NCBI GenBank assembly: GCA_036130055.1 | Contig: JAYYOR010000006.1 | Coordinates: forward strand, 1 to 28,755 | Direction: 5' to 3' | DNA from: TMED69 sp036130055 | GTDB lineage: Bacteria > Pseudomonadota > Gammaproteobacteria > Ga0077536 | Length of the DNA stretch: 28,755 bases | Shown: piece after piece, positions 1 through 7,430 of the stretch | How the letters are laid out: each line of letters starts with the position of its first letter | How positions within the stretch are numbered: the stretch's first letter is position 1 | Made by a program: the position numbers and the translations under genes | Notes under the pieces: generated by a model | What the model saw: only the letters and a program-made list of their open reading frames with translations | The model's database searches: none | Told to the model about the DNA's origin: nothing

Positions 1-113
1 AAATTAAAAAAATACTAAATTTATTATACATAGATAATTATTATTTAATTATGTATTTTTGTTACAATATATTTGCTGAAAAAAAATTTTAACAAAATTA
101 GGTTTTTATTTTT

Positions 114-740
114 ATGAAATATAAACGGTTGCTATTAGCTCTTTATATTATTCTTATCTTTCTTTTCAATCCGATTATTTATAACCAACAGGCAATAGCC
201 CAATCAGAGAATACTGGAAACACGGACGAACAACTTCTTTTTGTATTGCCAGATGGTTGGAAAGAAGAATTTAATGATCGAACGGAGTCTCTTTCTACCA
301 CCGAATATGTACCAGTAGGTCAAAGTGGAGACGGTTGGGACGAAATGCTAACGATTCAAATACTGTTGGACAAACCCTCGTCAGACCCTGTAAAAATGAT
401 GTCAGGAATAACCAAGTATCTAAGTAAAGATTGTAGTGCGTTCGACTATAAACCGATTGATATCGGTGGCATTGATAACAACTATCCATCTCTCGCAGTT
501 TTGGTCCTTTGCGGCAGAGAAAAAGATGAATCACAAGGTTATGTTAGTCTCTTAAGAGGCATCTCAGGGGAAGAAAATTATTTCCTGCTTCAAAAAAGCT
601 GGAAAACAAAACCTTTTGATATTAATAGTAAAACACCTATCAACCTGGAGCAAAGAAAATTTTGGCTCGGATATCTTTCTTATTTAAGAATCTGTAATCA
701 AAAAAGAGGTAATTGCCCTAAAAACGTGAAATTAGACTAA
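114..740 (+). CDS. Exported protein of unknown function
   Basis: A 208-residue protein that I do not recognise. Residues 1-30 form a clear Sec signal peptide: a basic start (MKYKRL), a hydrophobic stretch of about 20 residues, and an AIA-Q type cleavage site near residue 29. The mature part, about 180 residues, is soluble and probably periplasmic. It has four cysteines, at about 107, 133, 194 and 201, which could form disulfides. The start is supported by a weak AGG about 10 nt upstream. It stops 19 nt before the MFS gene and probably shares its transcript. The 113 bases upstream are extremely AT-rich and should hold the promoter; I see only a TACAAT-like -10 at 63-68 with no convincing -35. 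Confidence 0.7.
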   Translation: MKYKRLLLALYIILIFLFNPIIYNQQAIAQSENTGNTDEQLLFVLPDGWKEEFNDRTESLSTTEYVPVGQSGDGWDEMLTIQILLDKPSSDPVKMMSGITKYLSKDCSAFDYKPIDIGGIDNNYPSLAVLVLCGREKDESQGYVSLLRGISGEENYFLLQKSWKTKPFDINSKTPINLEQRKFWLGYLSYLRICNQKRGNCPKNVKLD

Positions 741-759
741 CTAAAATCAGTCGAATTTT

Positions 760-1956
760 ATGATTAATCAAAAGAAAACAATAATTTTATTTTGTGCGAG
801 TATCATTATGATACTTTCTTTTGGTCCTAGAAGTAGTCTAGGAATCTTTATGCAACCTGTCTCACTTGAGCTAGGTTGGCCTGTTTCAATCTTCGCTTTG
901 TCTCTTGCGACACAGAATTTAATTTGGGGAATATTTCAACCGATAATGGGCGGGTTAGCCGACCGTTTTGGAGCGAAATTAATTCTCACTTTTGGCGCAG
1001 TTTTATATTCTATTGGTATATATTCTCTTTCAATCTCAACCTCAACAATTCAAGTAGTAGGGTCATTTGGAATTATAGCTGGGGTCGGTTTGTCAGCTGC
1101 ATCTTTAACAATAGTGATTTCCGCAATATCAAAATACCTTCCTTCAGATCAAAGATCTTTTGCCATTGGTATCATTACTGCAGCAGGAAGCCTAGGCCAA
1201 CTTCTAGTTACCCCTTTATCCCAACATCTGATTATCTCGTACTCATGGAGAACAGCTATAATAACCTTAAGTTTGTTAATAATTTTAATTCCAATATTTT
1301 CCATAGGATTTTCCTATGAAAAAAGGCAAGACCATCCAGAAACAAAAAACCTTAATTTATCAACAATTTTAAGTGCTTTTGATAATAAAAATTATCTCTT
1401 TTTACTGGTGGGTTTTTTTGTGTGCGGATTTCACGTTGCATTTATTACTAGCCATCTACCCTCTTACTTAGTAAATTTGAATATTACGAGCAAAGTTGCT
1501 GCGATGGCTATTGGCCTCATCGGTTTCTTTAACATTTTCGGATGTCTTTTTGCCGGTATGCTCGGGGCGCGATATGCCAAAGCTGATTTATTATCATTAC
1601 TTTATTTAAGCCGTGCTTTGTGTATTTTTTGTTTTTTTATTTTTCCTAAGACAGAGATCAGCGTTTATATTTTCGCAAGCACGATTGGCTTGTTGTGGTT
1701 ATCAACAGTGCCCCTTACCTCAGGTCTCGTTGGCGACATATTTGGTGTCAAAAATATTGGTTCACTATTTGGATTTGTTTTTCTTGCTCATCAACTTGGG
1801 GCCTTTTGCGGGGTCTACCTTGGAGGGTTAATTTACGACTATTTTGGCGATTATAATCTCATATGGAAATTATCTATTCTTCTTGGCATACTTGCAGCAG
1901 CCGTTCATTTACCGATAAAGATAAAAGAAACCTCTGGAACTATTTTATTAAAATAA
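760..1956 (+). CDS. MFS transporter (monocarboxylate/oxalate-formate-like)
   Basis: A 398-residue inner-membrane protein with about 12 hydrophobic segments in two halves separated by a polar loop near residues 185-205 (EKRQDHPETKN). The loop after TM2 carries the MFS signature GGLADRFGAK (residues about 64-73). The N-terminal PRSSLGIFMQPVSLELGW segment and the SWRTA motif near 168 resemble the OFA/monocarboxylate-porter branch of the family, whose members move small organic anions. The substrate cannot be read from the sequence. It sits 19 nt after the exported unknown and probably shares a promoter with it. It faces the Sel1 gene tail to tail over a 32-nt gap. Confidence 0.88.
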   Translation: MINQKKTIILFCASIIMILSFGPRSSLGIFMQPVSLELGWPVSIFALSLATQNLIWGIFQPIMGGLADRFGAKLILTFGAVLYSIGIYSLSISTSTIQVVGSFGIIAGVGLSAASLTIVISAISKYLPSDQRSFAIGIITAAGSLGQLLVTPLSQHLIISYSWRTAIITLSLLIILIPIFSIGFSYEKRQDHPETKNLNLSTILSAFDNKNYLFLLVGFFVCGFHVAFITSHLPSYLVNLNITSKVAAMAIGLIGFFNIFGCLFAGMLGARYAKADLLSLLYLSRALCIFCFFIFPKTEISVYIFASTIGLLWLSTVPLTSGLVGDIFGVKNIGSLFGFVFLAHQLGAFCGVYLGGLIYDYFGDYNLIWKLSILLGILAAAVHLPIKIKETSGTILLK

Positions 1957-1991
1957 ACTATTATCGGTTTTTATCAAAAAGGTTTATTTTA
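1949..1991. terminator. AT-rich inverted repeat between convergent genes
   Basis: Perfect 10-bp arms (TAAAATAAAC at 1949-1958 and its complement at 1982-1991) straddle the gap between the convergent MFS and Sel1 genes. The 23-nt loop contains a further T5/A5 pair. The position suits a bidirectional terminator, but the stem is almost all A-T, so this is a weak call. Confidence 0.3.
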
Positions 1992-2390
1992 TAGTTGAGC
2001 AGCTTGCTCTAAATATTGATTGGCTCTCGCGCACGATTCAAGGTCGTAACATTTTTCTGCAAAAAAGAGTCCAAGCATGAACTTTGAAGGTTTATGTCCT
2101 TTTAAGCTAGCTTTTTCAAAATAAGTAAGAGCGAGAGGTATATTTTTATTTAATCCGTCTCCGTGGTAATAAATTTTACCAAGATAAAAAAGAGCCGGGC
2201 TATAGTCTTTTTTCGACAATTTATCAAAAATTGCCATAGCCGATTCGAGCTGCCTCGACTGAAAGAGGGCTATTCCATCATCAAAGAATTCTTGATCAGA
2301 GACTTCGGTAACTTGCTCAGCAAAAATATTTTTCATGAAAACAATCAACGGAAATAAAATTAATATATGTATCTTTACTTTTTTATTCAT
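1989..2390 (-). CDS. Small exported Sel1/TPR-repeat protein
   Basis: A 133-residue protein with a signal peptide (residues 1-24, ending in IFA-E). It has at least two Sel1-like helical repeats: residues about 65-100 show the A-x3-LG-x2-Y-x-G-x-G-x4-D/N-x3-A-x2-Y-x2-KA pattern (LGKIYYHGDGLNKNIPLAL), and a degenerate copy follows. Such repeats are protein-protein interaction scaffolds, here probably periplasmic. Two cysteines near the C-terminus (CYDLESC) may pair. The start ATG lies inside the end of the upstream hydrolase gene (8-nt overlap), so the two are a translationally coupled pair. No partner or pathway can be named. Confidence 0.75.
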   Translation of the reverse strand: MNKKVKIHILILFPLIVFMKNIFAEQVTEVSDQEFFDDGIALFQSRQLESAMAIFDKLSKKDYSPALFYLGKIYYHGDGLNKNIPLALTYFEKASLKGHKPSKFMLGLFFAEKCYDLESCARANQYLEQAAQL

Positions 2391-2976
2391 TAGTCCCTCT
2401 CAGATTTAGAAAATTCAAAAGGCCTCGAGCAATGGAAAAAGAAACCGATTCGAACATCTCAGGCTGTCTAAGCGGTATAGACAATTCTATTTGCAATCCG
2501 GATTTTTTTTTTCCTATATTACAAATATTGCGAGGATGTACTCCTCGGTACTTATGTCCGCTATCTTCAACCGTGAAGTAGCTACTTTTTAGCGATTCTT
2601 TAACATATGCCACCAACTCGCGGTTACGACCGCCCAAGTAAATTTTTTTTGACTCCACATTACAGCCATGAATAGTGGCCACCCATTTATGCTGACGTGA
2701 CCACTTTAAACATTCCGGCTCGTCAAAAAGATGACTTGTAATATGCAAAGAAATATAGTGGGCACCATAGTCTCTCAAGCTTTCGAAAGAATAATAATTA
2801 AATTTTTCGAACGCTATTTTTTTTGCAATTTCCGAAGTGCCAGGCTCAATTGTTCCTCCATGAGGAGCAACTACTAGCAAGTTTGACGGAAACTTTATTT
2901 TAGTCTCGATACGATAGTCAATACCATAAATATTGTACTTTTTTAGTTCCCGATACGATTTATAATATTTATCCAC
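2383..2976 (-). CDS. Poly-gamma-glutamate hydrolase-family zinc protein (YjqB/PghP-like)
   Basis: A 197-residue protein resembling the family of phage and Bacillus poly-gamma-glutamate hydrolases (PghP, YjqB), small zinc enzymes with a carboxypeptidase-like core. Visible family motifs: APHGGTIEPGTSEIA at residues 37-51, an LHITSHLFDEP block at 77-87, and ATIHGCN at 100-106. H39, E44 and H103 match the spacing of the known zinc ligands. There is no signal peptide, so the protein is predicted cytoplasmic unless exported another way. The start is a GTG at 2974-2976. The codons for KKK near residue 155 form a run of ten A on the coding strand (2503-2512). The gene is divergent from the AlkB gene across 38 nt. 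The natural substrate in a Gram-negative cell is unclear. Confidence 0.8.
   Translation of the reverse strand: MDKYYKSYRELKKYNIYGIDYRIETKIKFPSNLLVVAPHGGTIEPGTSEIAKKIAFEKFNYYSFESLRDYGAHYISLHITSHLFDEPECLKWSRQHKWVATIHGCNVESKKIYLGGRNRELVAYVKESLKSSYFTVEDSGHKYRGVHPRNICNIGKKKSGLQIELSIPLRQPEMFESVSFSIARGLLNFLNLRGTNE
2503..2512. repeat. A10/T10 homopolymer inside a coding region
   Basis: Ten consecutive T on the given strand (ten A in the sense of the hydrolase gene), encoding lysines in the segment IGKKKSG. This is a slippage-prone tract in an otherwise intact frame. Confidence 0.9.
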
Positions 2977-3014
2977 GTCTCAATTATTACTTTTTTATAT
3001 GGTACTATACAAGT

Positions 3015-3632
3015 ATGAGTGCTGATACACAGAAACTAGGAAGGCCGAACTGTGAATCTTTAGAACAAACTCTTTTACTGCTCAAAACGGAGTATCTTGG
3101 TATTGATGCTGAAGAATTGTTCAGCTATTGTCTCACCCTAGATACATGGGAGCAAAAGGAGCTCGTCATCTTTGGAAAAAAAAGAATGATTCCGAGATTA
3201 AGTGTTGCTTATGGTAACAGTGATTTAACCTACGAGTACTCTGGGATTACCCATCGTCTAAATCAATTAAATCAACAATTCTCTATTTTATTAGATAAAG
3301 TATCCAATTACTTTAACGTTCATTTTAATTATATACTTCTCAATTTATATCGTAATGGATACGATAGTATAGGATGGCACAGCGATAATGAAAGATGCTT
3401 GGGCAATAAAATCGATATTGCAATGATCAGCCTGGGTACGACAAGAACATTTAAATTAAAAAATAATATTAACAAAGCAACTGTATCTCTTAAACTAAAG
3501 CACGGTAGTCTTCTTCTGATGAGGCATCCTATCCAAGTCAGATATAAACATTGTTTACCTAAAATGCCAAGAATCACAGAACCAAGAATAAGCATAACTT
3601 TTCGGCAAATTAGGGGTCAAACAACGCGATGA
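3015..3632 (+). CDS. AlkB-type 2-oxoglutarate/Fe(II) dioxygenase
   Basis: A 205-residue AlkB-family dioxygenase, the group that oxidatively removes alkyl lesions from nucleic acid bases. The core NLYRNGYDSIGWHSDNE (residues about 110-126) holds the HxD iron ligands H122 and D124. IAMISLGTTRTFKL (135-148) is the next family strand. H179 (YKHCLPK) is the distal iron ligand. R191 and R197 in the terminal PRISITFR are the 2-oxoglutarate-binding arginines. Length and motif order suit the compact bacterial/ALKBH2-3-like branch rather than E. coli AlkB, so I give no gene symbol. A TACTAT at 3003-3008 lies only about 7 nt before the ATG, so the message may be leaderless. It overlaps the next gene by ATGA. 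Confidence 0.92.
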   Translation: MSADTQKLGRPNCESLEQTLLLLKTEYLGIDAEELFSYCLTLDTWEQKELVIFGKKRMIPRLSVAYGNSDLTYEYSGITHRLNQLNQQFSILLDKVSNYFNVHFNYILLNLYRNGYDSIGWHSDNERCLGNKIDIAMISLGTTRTFKLKNNINKATVSLKLKHGSLLLMRHPIQVRYKHCLPKMPRITEPRISITFRQIRGQTTR

Positions 3633-4246
3633 ATACAATTAGAGTATGCACTTTCGCTTCGGCTTTGTGCTTCATTATGTCATGTGCAACAAACCCGCCA
3701 AATAATCAAAACAACATTTGTAAAATTTTTGCGCAGGAACCAAGCTGGTTCAATGATGCTTATAAATCTGAAAAAAAATGGGGCACTCCGATTAGCACAC
3801 TGATGGCTTTTGTTAAGCAAGAGTCCAGTTATAGGAAAAATGCTAAACCGCCAGTGAGATGGATTGGATTTATTCCTTTAGGGCGTCCAACAAGTGCAAA
3901 AGGATATGCTCAAGCACTAGACCCAGTATGGGGCGAGTATAAAGCAGAGAGAGGGAGGCTATTTAAAAGTCGCGGAGACATGAGTGATGCGTTAGATTTT
4001 ATCGGCTGGTATAATTCAAAAAGTCATGCTCAGCTAGGTATAAGTCTTAGGGATCCGGAGAAATTGTACCTAGCCTATCATGAAGGACGCGGTGGCTTTA
4101 AGAGAGGTAGTTTTGAAAAGAAACCAAAACTAAGAAAGATTGCAAAAAAAGTTGCCAGGACCTCCTATCAGTACAATTTACAGCTACAGAAATGTCGTAA
4201 GATTTACAAGTGCTACGGGATACATAAATTTTGGCCTTTTTGTTAG
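3629..4246 (+). CDS. Putative SLT-type transglycosylase lipoprotein
   Basis: A 205-residue lipoprotein: a hydrophobic N-terminus ends in a lipobox IMSC with C19, and Ala at +2 predicts the outer membrane. The domain after it looks like a lysozyme-like SLT fold. LMAFVKQESSYRKNAKPP (residues about 58-75) has the catalytic-type glutamate E65 followed by S-S, a GYAQAL motif lies near residue 92, and YLAYHEGRGGFKRG near 148-161 fits the YN/YHxG motif. The likely role is peptidoglycan cleavage during wall remodelling. It begins with an ATGA overlap on the AlkB stop, so it depends on translation of that gene, an odd pairing of DNA repair and cell wall. The C-terminal cysteines (C189, C195, C205) may form a disulfide. 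Confidence 0.8.
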   Translation: MNTIRVCTFASALCFIMSCATNPPNNQNNICKIFAQEPSWFNDAYKSEKKWGTPISTLMAFVKQESSYRKNAKPPVRWIGFIPLGRPTSAKGYAQALDPVWGEYKAERGRLFKSRGDMSDALDFIGWYNSKSHAQLGISLRDPEKLYLAYHEGRGGFKRGSFEKKPKLRKIAKKVARTSYQYNLQLQKCRKIYKCYGIHKFWPFC

Positions 4247-4273
4247 GTCTAAACAGGCATAAAGGTACTCTAG

Positions 4274-4381
4274 ATGGCAATAATATGCCGCTCATTTTTC
4301 ACAATACTTGTGAAATTGAAAATACCAAGCCAATTTTGCAAGAAAATTGAAGAAAAAAATATTTTAATCGACCTGGTTTGA
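4274..4381 (+). CDS. Possible 35-residue small ORF
   Basis: A short frame starting at an ATG with AAAGG 8 nt upstream (4261-4265) and ending in TGA just inside the first copy of a GTTTGATTGG repeat. It encodes a basic peptide beginning MAIICRSFFTILVKLK. It begins 27 nt after the lipoprotein stop. The Shine-Dalgarno-like spacing is its only support; the frame could easily be chance. Confidence 0.2.
   Translation: MAIICRSFFTILVKLKIPSQFCKKIEEKNILIDLV
4297..4315. repeat. Inverted repeat TTTCACAA-tac-TTGTGAAA
   Basis: Perfect 8-bp arms with a 3-nt spacer, 50 nt after the lipoprotein stop. There is no T-run, so it is more like an operator-type dyad than a Rho-independent terminator. Confidence 0.4.
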
Positions 4382-4466
4382 TTGGCACAAAAAATGCAGA
4401 ACATTTCACAAAGACTTCTTAATCACATTCCGCACTGTCATACGGAAACCGAGGAAGTTTGATTGG
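4376..4466 (+). repeat. Pair of 10-bp direct repeats GTTTGATTGG
   Basis: Identical copies lie at 4376-4385 and 4457-4466, 81 nt apart. The second runs into the left arm of the 28-bp palindrome. The stretch between holds an imperfect hairpin (TTCCG/CGGAA at about 4425-4445) and no convincing gene. Confidence 0.5.
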
Positions 4467-4489
4467 TGGCTGTATTTACAGCCACCAAT
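4462..4489. repeat. Perfect 28-bp palindrome (13-bp stem, TT loop)
   Basis: Left arm ATTGGTGGCTGTA at 4462-4474, spacer TT, and an exact complement at 4477-4489. It is GC-richer than its surroundings and sits in the longest non-coding stretch of the window (4247 to 4511, or to 4601 if the next gene uses its inner start). No U-tract follows on either strand, so a classical terminator is not supported. A structured leader, a protein-binding site or a dispersed repeat are the alternatives. Confidence 0.7.
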
Positions 4490-4511
4490 ACCAATTCTAA
4501 AGAAGAAATGC

Positions 4512-5075
4512 ATGCGTTCATCTGATAAACTGGTATTAGATTTAAAGAGACGATATTATCGTCATAACTCATGGTCATGTATATTTCTAAAGTTAACATC
4601 AATGACAAATGAATTGATAAGCTATCTTAAAAAAGAAAAATATCTTAATCTAACAATTGAAAGCGTCACAGAGACCTTTGAACTCTATAACTATGACGTA
4701 AGATTTTTTGGATTAGTAAGTGATAATTTTACAACGGACAAGCACGGGGTTAAGCTTCCAAAAAACTTTGAATTAAGAATAGCTTTGTATGAAGATGGAG
4801 CCGTTGGAAATACCAATGCAAATTGCACATTCTTTGACCCAGTTGCTCACCATGAGCTTGTTATTTATCTTGAACATGGTCAAGTCGAAAGACAAACTTT
4901 TGTTACAATGGTTAAAGAAACCCTTGTAAAATTTGATGTTGCTAAAATGATTATAGAACTAGATAACTCTAGCCTAGAGAACATTAGTCCTGAAGAAAAT
5001 TTTGTTGGTATATCTGTTGAACTGGTTAATCTTAAAATGGTCTTAGATTCTGGCAAAAGACGCAACTTTATGTAG
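4512..5075 (+). CDS. Unknown small cytoplasmic protein
   Basis: I do not recognise this protein. The longest frame gives 187 residues from ATG 4512, with an AAAGAAG about 5 nt upstream. The more protein-like start is the ATG at 4602 (MTNELISYLKKEK), which gives 157 residues but has no clear ribosome site. The first 30 residues of the long form are basic and look non-coding. The rest is a soluble, acidic-basic mix with no signal peptide or membrane segment and a pattern of short strands and helices; a central segment reads FFDPVAHHELVIYLEHGQVE. It stops exactly where the strong AGGAGG of the next gene begins, so the two are an operon. Confidence 0.6.
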   Translation: MRSSDKLVLDLKRRYYRHNSWSCIFLKLTSMTNELISYLKKEKYLNLTIESVTETFELYNYDVRFFGLVSDNFTTDKHGVKLPKNFELRIALYEDGAVGNTNANCTFFDPVAHHELVIYLEHGQVERQTFVTMVKETLVKFDVAKMIIELDNSSLENISPEENFVGISVELVNLKMVLDSGKRRNFM

Positions 5076-5079
5076 GAGG
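5074..5079 (+). promoter_or_regulatory. Strong Shine-Dalgarno AGGAGG overlapping a stop codon
   Basis: AGGAGG shares two bases with the TAG stop of the preceding gene and lies 12 nt before the ATG at 5092. It is the strongest ribosome site in this part of the window and supports the small repeat protein as a real gene. Confidence 0.7.
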
Positions 5080-5091
5080 AAAAAGAGCATA

Positions 5092-5352
5092 ATGAAAAAA
5101 AAAATTACTTTACTACTTATTTACTTAATTATTAATATCTCTGTAACGGCCCAGACCATACCGTCAATAGAGGGACAAAACCTTTTGAAAGATGGGACTG
5201 GCAATATCATCAACTTGACAACTGGAAATGTCTATAAAGACCTAGGGGATGGGACAGTAATTGATTTAAATAGCGGCGATATTTTTAAAAAAATTGATGA
5301 TGGCACTATAATCAAGCTTGAGTCTGATATCAAAGTACCAATCATCAAATAG
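5092..5352 (+). CDS. Small exported protein with DGT repeats
   Basis: An 86-residue protein with a signal peptide (MKKKITLLLIYLI, cleavage near TAQ-T at about 21). The mature part is almost entirely two and a half short repeats of the form DGTxxxxLxxGxxxKxxx: DGTGNIINLTTGNVYKDLG, DGTVIDLNSGDIFKKID and DGTIIKLES. This is a beta-hairpin-like pattern, probably a small periplasmic or outer-membrane-associated beta protein. I do not recognise the family. Its stop lies 5 nt from the stop of the convergent TonB receptor, leaving no room for a terminator between them. Confidence 0.65.
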   Translation: MKKKITLLLIYLIINISVTAQTIPSIEGQNLLKDGTGNIINLTTGNVYKDLGDGTVIDLNSGDIFKKIDDGTIIKLESDIKVPIIK

Positions 5353-5357
5353 CCCTT

Positions 5358-7400
5358 TTAAAAAGCAAGTTGGAATTCCAAGGAACCAAAGAAATTTCGC
5401 TTCGGTGCTGTTTCAAAGAAACGACTTGTTGCATCTTGGATCCTTATTTCTTGGTTGTAGTCCTTGTCAAAGAGATTATTAATACCGAATTTACCGACTA
5501 AGTTATATTTGCCAATTTTGTAGGTTTGGCCAAAAATAAGATTTGAGACCAAATATGACGTATCGCTCACAGAATTAATATTGTTTGTGTAAATTTTTCC
5601 AGTAAAATCAATATCCCAGCTTGCGAATAAACCCTCATAATTATTATAGTTCAAACTTAATGAACCATGATTTTTGGGAACTCCTGGTAACCTGCGACCT
5701 TGAGCTTCTGGCGTGTTATCGAACTTTGTGAATTTTAAGTTCGAGTGGGTAAAAGAACCCGTCAGATTTAAGTTTTTATATAGATCTATTTCAAAATCAA
5801 GCTCGAAACCACTGCGACGAGTATCCGCATTGTTAAAAAAAGCCCTTCCATCTACGTTTGAAACAGTTGTTACCTCGTCCTCGACGTCTAAGTGAAAGTA
5901 CACTAAAGACATTTTGAATAATTCATTAGGGTCTAACCGCAAACCCATTTCATAGCCCTCAGAATTCTGAGCGGCTACATTAGCAAACCCTCCCAATGAA
6001 CCGTTGTTACTTGGGTTTGCAAATTCAGTAAATGTTGGTGTTTCAAAGGCAGATGAATAATTAAAATAATAGTTCAAAAAACTTGAAAGATTATGCGAAA
6101 TCCCGACAGTGTAAGTTATTTCATTGAACTCAAGCTCTTCTGTCTGATCACCATTAGATAAAAATTTATCTTTTATTTCAAAATCTACATGATCATATCT
6201 TAATCCAGCTAATAGAATAGTTTTATCGTTGAAGTGAAATTTTTCCTGTAGAAAAAGACCGAATGTTTTTGCTTTTTCATCTTGTTCAAATTGAAGATCG
6301 CCCGTGAGTCCGCTGTTATTATCAAAACGGCGCCTGTCATCTTTCATGGAATCATAATCTAGTCCAGCAATGAACTGATTCTTTCTTGAAAACAAATAAT
6401 GTTTATTTTCGTATTCTACACCTCCACCAACTATTGACCTGTCTAGCTTTACAATCCCGGCACCTATGAAAGGCGTTATTGGTAAGCGAGCATCAAAATC
6501 ACGCCAATTAAAGTAATTTCTAATTTCAAGTCGATGAAATTTGCTAGATCGAGTTATTGATAACCCCATCTTTTTATCGGTAACCGCTTCCCCCGCATTC
6601 AAGTCTACGTTTCTCTGCCTAGCGGCTTTTTTGTTTGCTTTACGTTCATTCGAATTAAGACCACCCGCGTCTTCTGCATAAGGTGAATCAACCGCCCTGA
6701 AAATAAATTCAGCTCTATAAATGTCATTAAAATCGTAACCAGCTTTTATTCCTAAATTGGTTTGTTCGACATTAGAGTGTTCCCGATAACCTCCGTAGTT
6801 AAGATGCGCGCCATTAAGCAAGATATCAAAACCCTCAATTTTGTTACCGAGTTTAAATGAATTTCTAAGAAACGAGTTATCACCAACCATTGAATTAAAA
6901 ATGCCCCCGTTTAATTCGTTTCCGCTGTCTGAAATAATGTTTACCACTCCACCAGAAGACGATCCATAAAGTGAGGAAGACATTCCTCTCAAAACTTCTA
7001 TTTGTTTTACTATTGATAAATCGAGATCATCCAAGACGGTTTGCCCGTCCGGGGTTGTTGAAGGAATACCATCTATTAGAACTTTTATCCCTCTAATACC
7101 AAAGTTTGATCGGGCACCAAACCCTCGTATCGACATTCTGAGATCTCGTGAATAATTGTATCTGTTCGAAAAATAGAGGCCGGGAATTTGATTAAGAGAT
7201 TCATCTAAATTGAGATATTGCCCTTTTTCAATTTCAGTTTTATCTACACGACTAACACTAAAAGGTATCTCACTGATTTTAGAACTTGCTCTAGTGGCTG
7301 TGATTATGACTTCCTCTTCAGCCGCATAAGAGTTAAAACAGGTTCCTGCTAAAATCACTATGCAGATAATTGCCCAACTGTTTTCTTTACCAATAGACAT
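5358..7400 (-). CDS. TonB-dependent outer-membrane receptor
   Basis: About 680 residues. A signal peptide ends near SYAAEEE. The TonB-box-like EEEVIITATR follows at once, then a plug domain (about residues 30-150) with RMSIRGFGARSNFGIRGIKV, LIDGIPSTTPDGQ, QIEVLRGMSSSLYGSSSGG and VVNIISDSG. The rest is a 22-strand-type barrel ending in the outer-membrane signature with C-terminal Phe (LEFQLAF). Plug sequences are closest to ferric-citrate/siderophore-type receptors (FecA/PupB group), but the ligand is unknown. I prefer the ATG at 7398-7400: GAGAGG lies just upstream of it, while the ATG four codons earlier (7412) has no ribosome site. It follows the methyltransferase gene by about 20-30 nt and is probably co-transcribed. 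Confidence 0.92.
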   Translation of the reverse strand: MSIGKENSWAIICIVILAGTCFNSYAAEEEVIITATRASSKISEIPFSVSRVDKTEIEKGQYLNLDESLNQIPGLYFSNRYNYSRDLRMSIRGFGARSNFGIRGIKVLIDGIPSTTPDGQTVLDDLDLSIVKQIEVLRGMSSSLYGSSSGGVVNIISDSGNELNGGIFNSMVGDNSFLRNSFKLGNKIEGFDILLNGAHLNYGGYREHSNVEQTNLGIKAGYDFNDIYRAEFIFRAVDSPYAEDAGGLNSNERKANKKAARQRNVDLNAGEAVTDKKMGLSITRSSKFHRLEIRNYFNWRDFDARLPITPFIGAGIVKLDRSIVGGGVEYENKHYLFSRKNQFIAGLDYDSMKDDRRRFDNNSGLTGDLQFEQDEKAKTFGLFLQEKFHFNDKTILLAGLRYDHVDFEIKDKFLSNGDQTEELEFNEITYTVGISHNLSSFLNYYFNYSSAFETPTFTEFANPSNNGSLGGFANVAAQNSEGYEMGLRLDPNELFKMSLVYFHLDVEDEVTTVSNVDGRAFFNNADTRRSGFELDFEIDLYKNLNLTGSFTHSNLKFTKFDNTPEAQGRRLPGVPKNHGSLSLNYNNYEGLFASWDIDFTGKIYTNNINSVSDTSYLVSNLIFGQTYKIGKYNLVGKFGINNLFDKDYNQEIRIQDATSRFFETAPKRNFFGSLEFQLAF

Positions 7401-7430
7401 TATGCCTCTCATTTTATAATATTAAATTTA

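Noticed and set aside
876..1319. Open frame of 147 codons within the MFS gene
   Set aside because: Rich in Ser, Asn, Phe and Trp as expected for a +1 shift of membrane-protein codons; no start site.
2383..4246. Hydrolase, AlkB-type protein and SLT lipoprotein as a phage remnant
   Set aside because: Each family occurs in phages, but no structural, integrase or replication genes and no att-like repeats are present, and base use looks like the neighbours.
4394..4462. 22-codon frame as an amino acid leader peptide (attenuator)
   Set aside because: It has three His but no run of one amino acid, no ribosome site, and no biosynthetic gene follows.
4462..4489. Reading the 28-bp palindrome as a Rho-independent terminator
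   Set aside because: No T-tract follows on either strand and it lies over 200 nt after the lipoprotein stop, so it is reported only as a palindrome.
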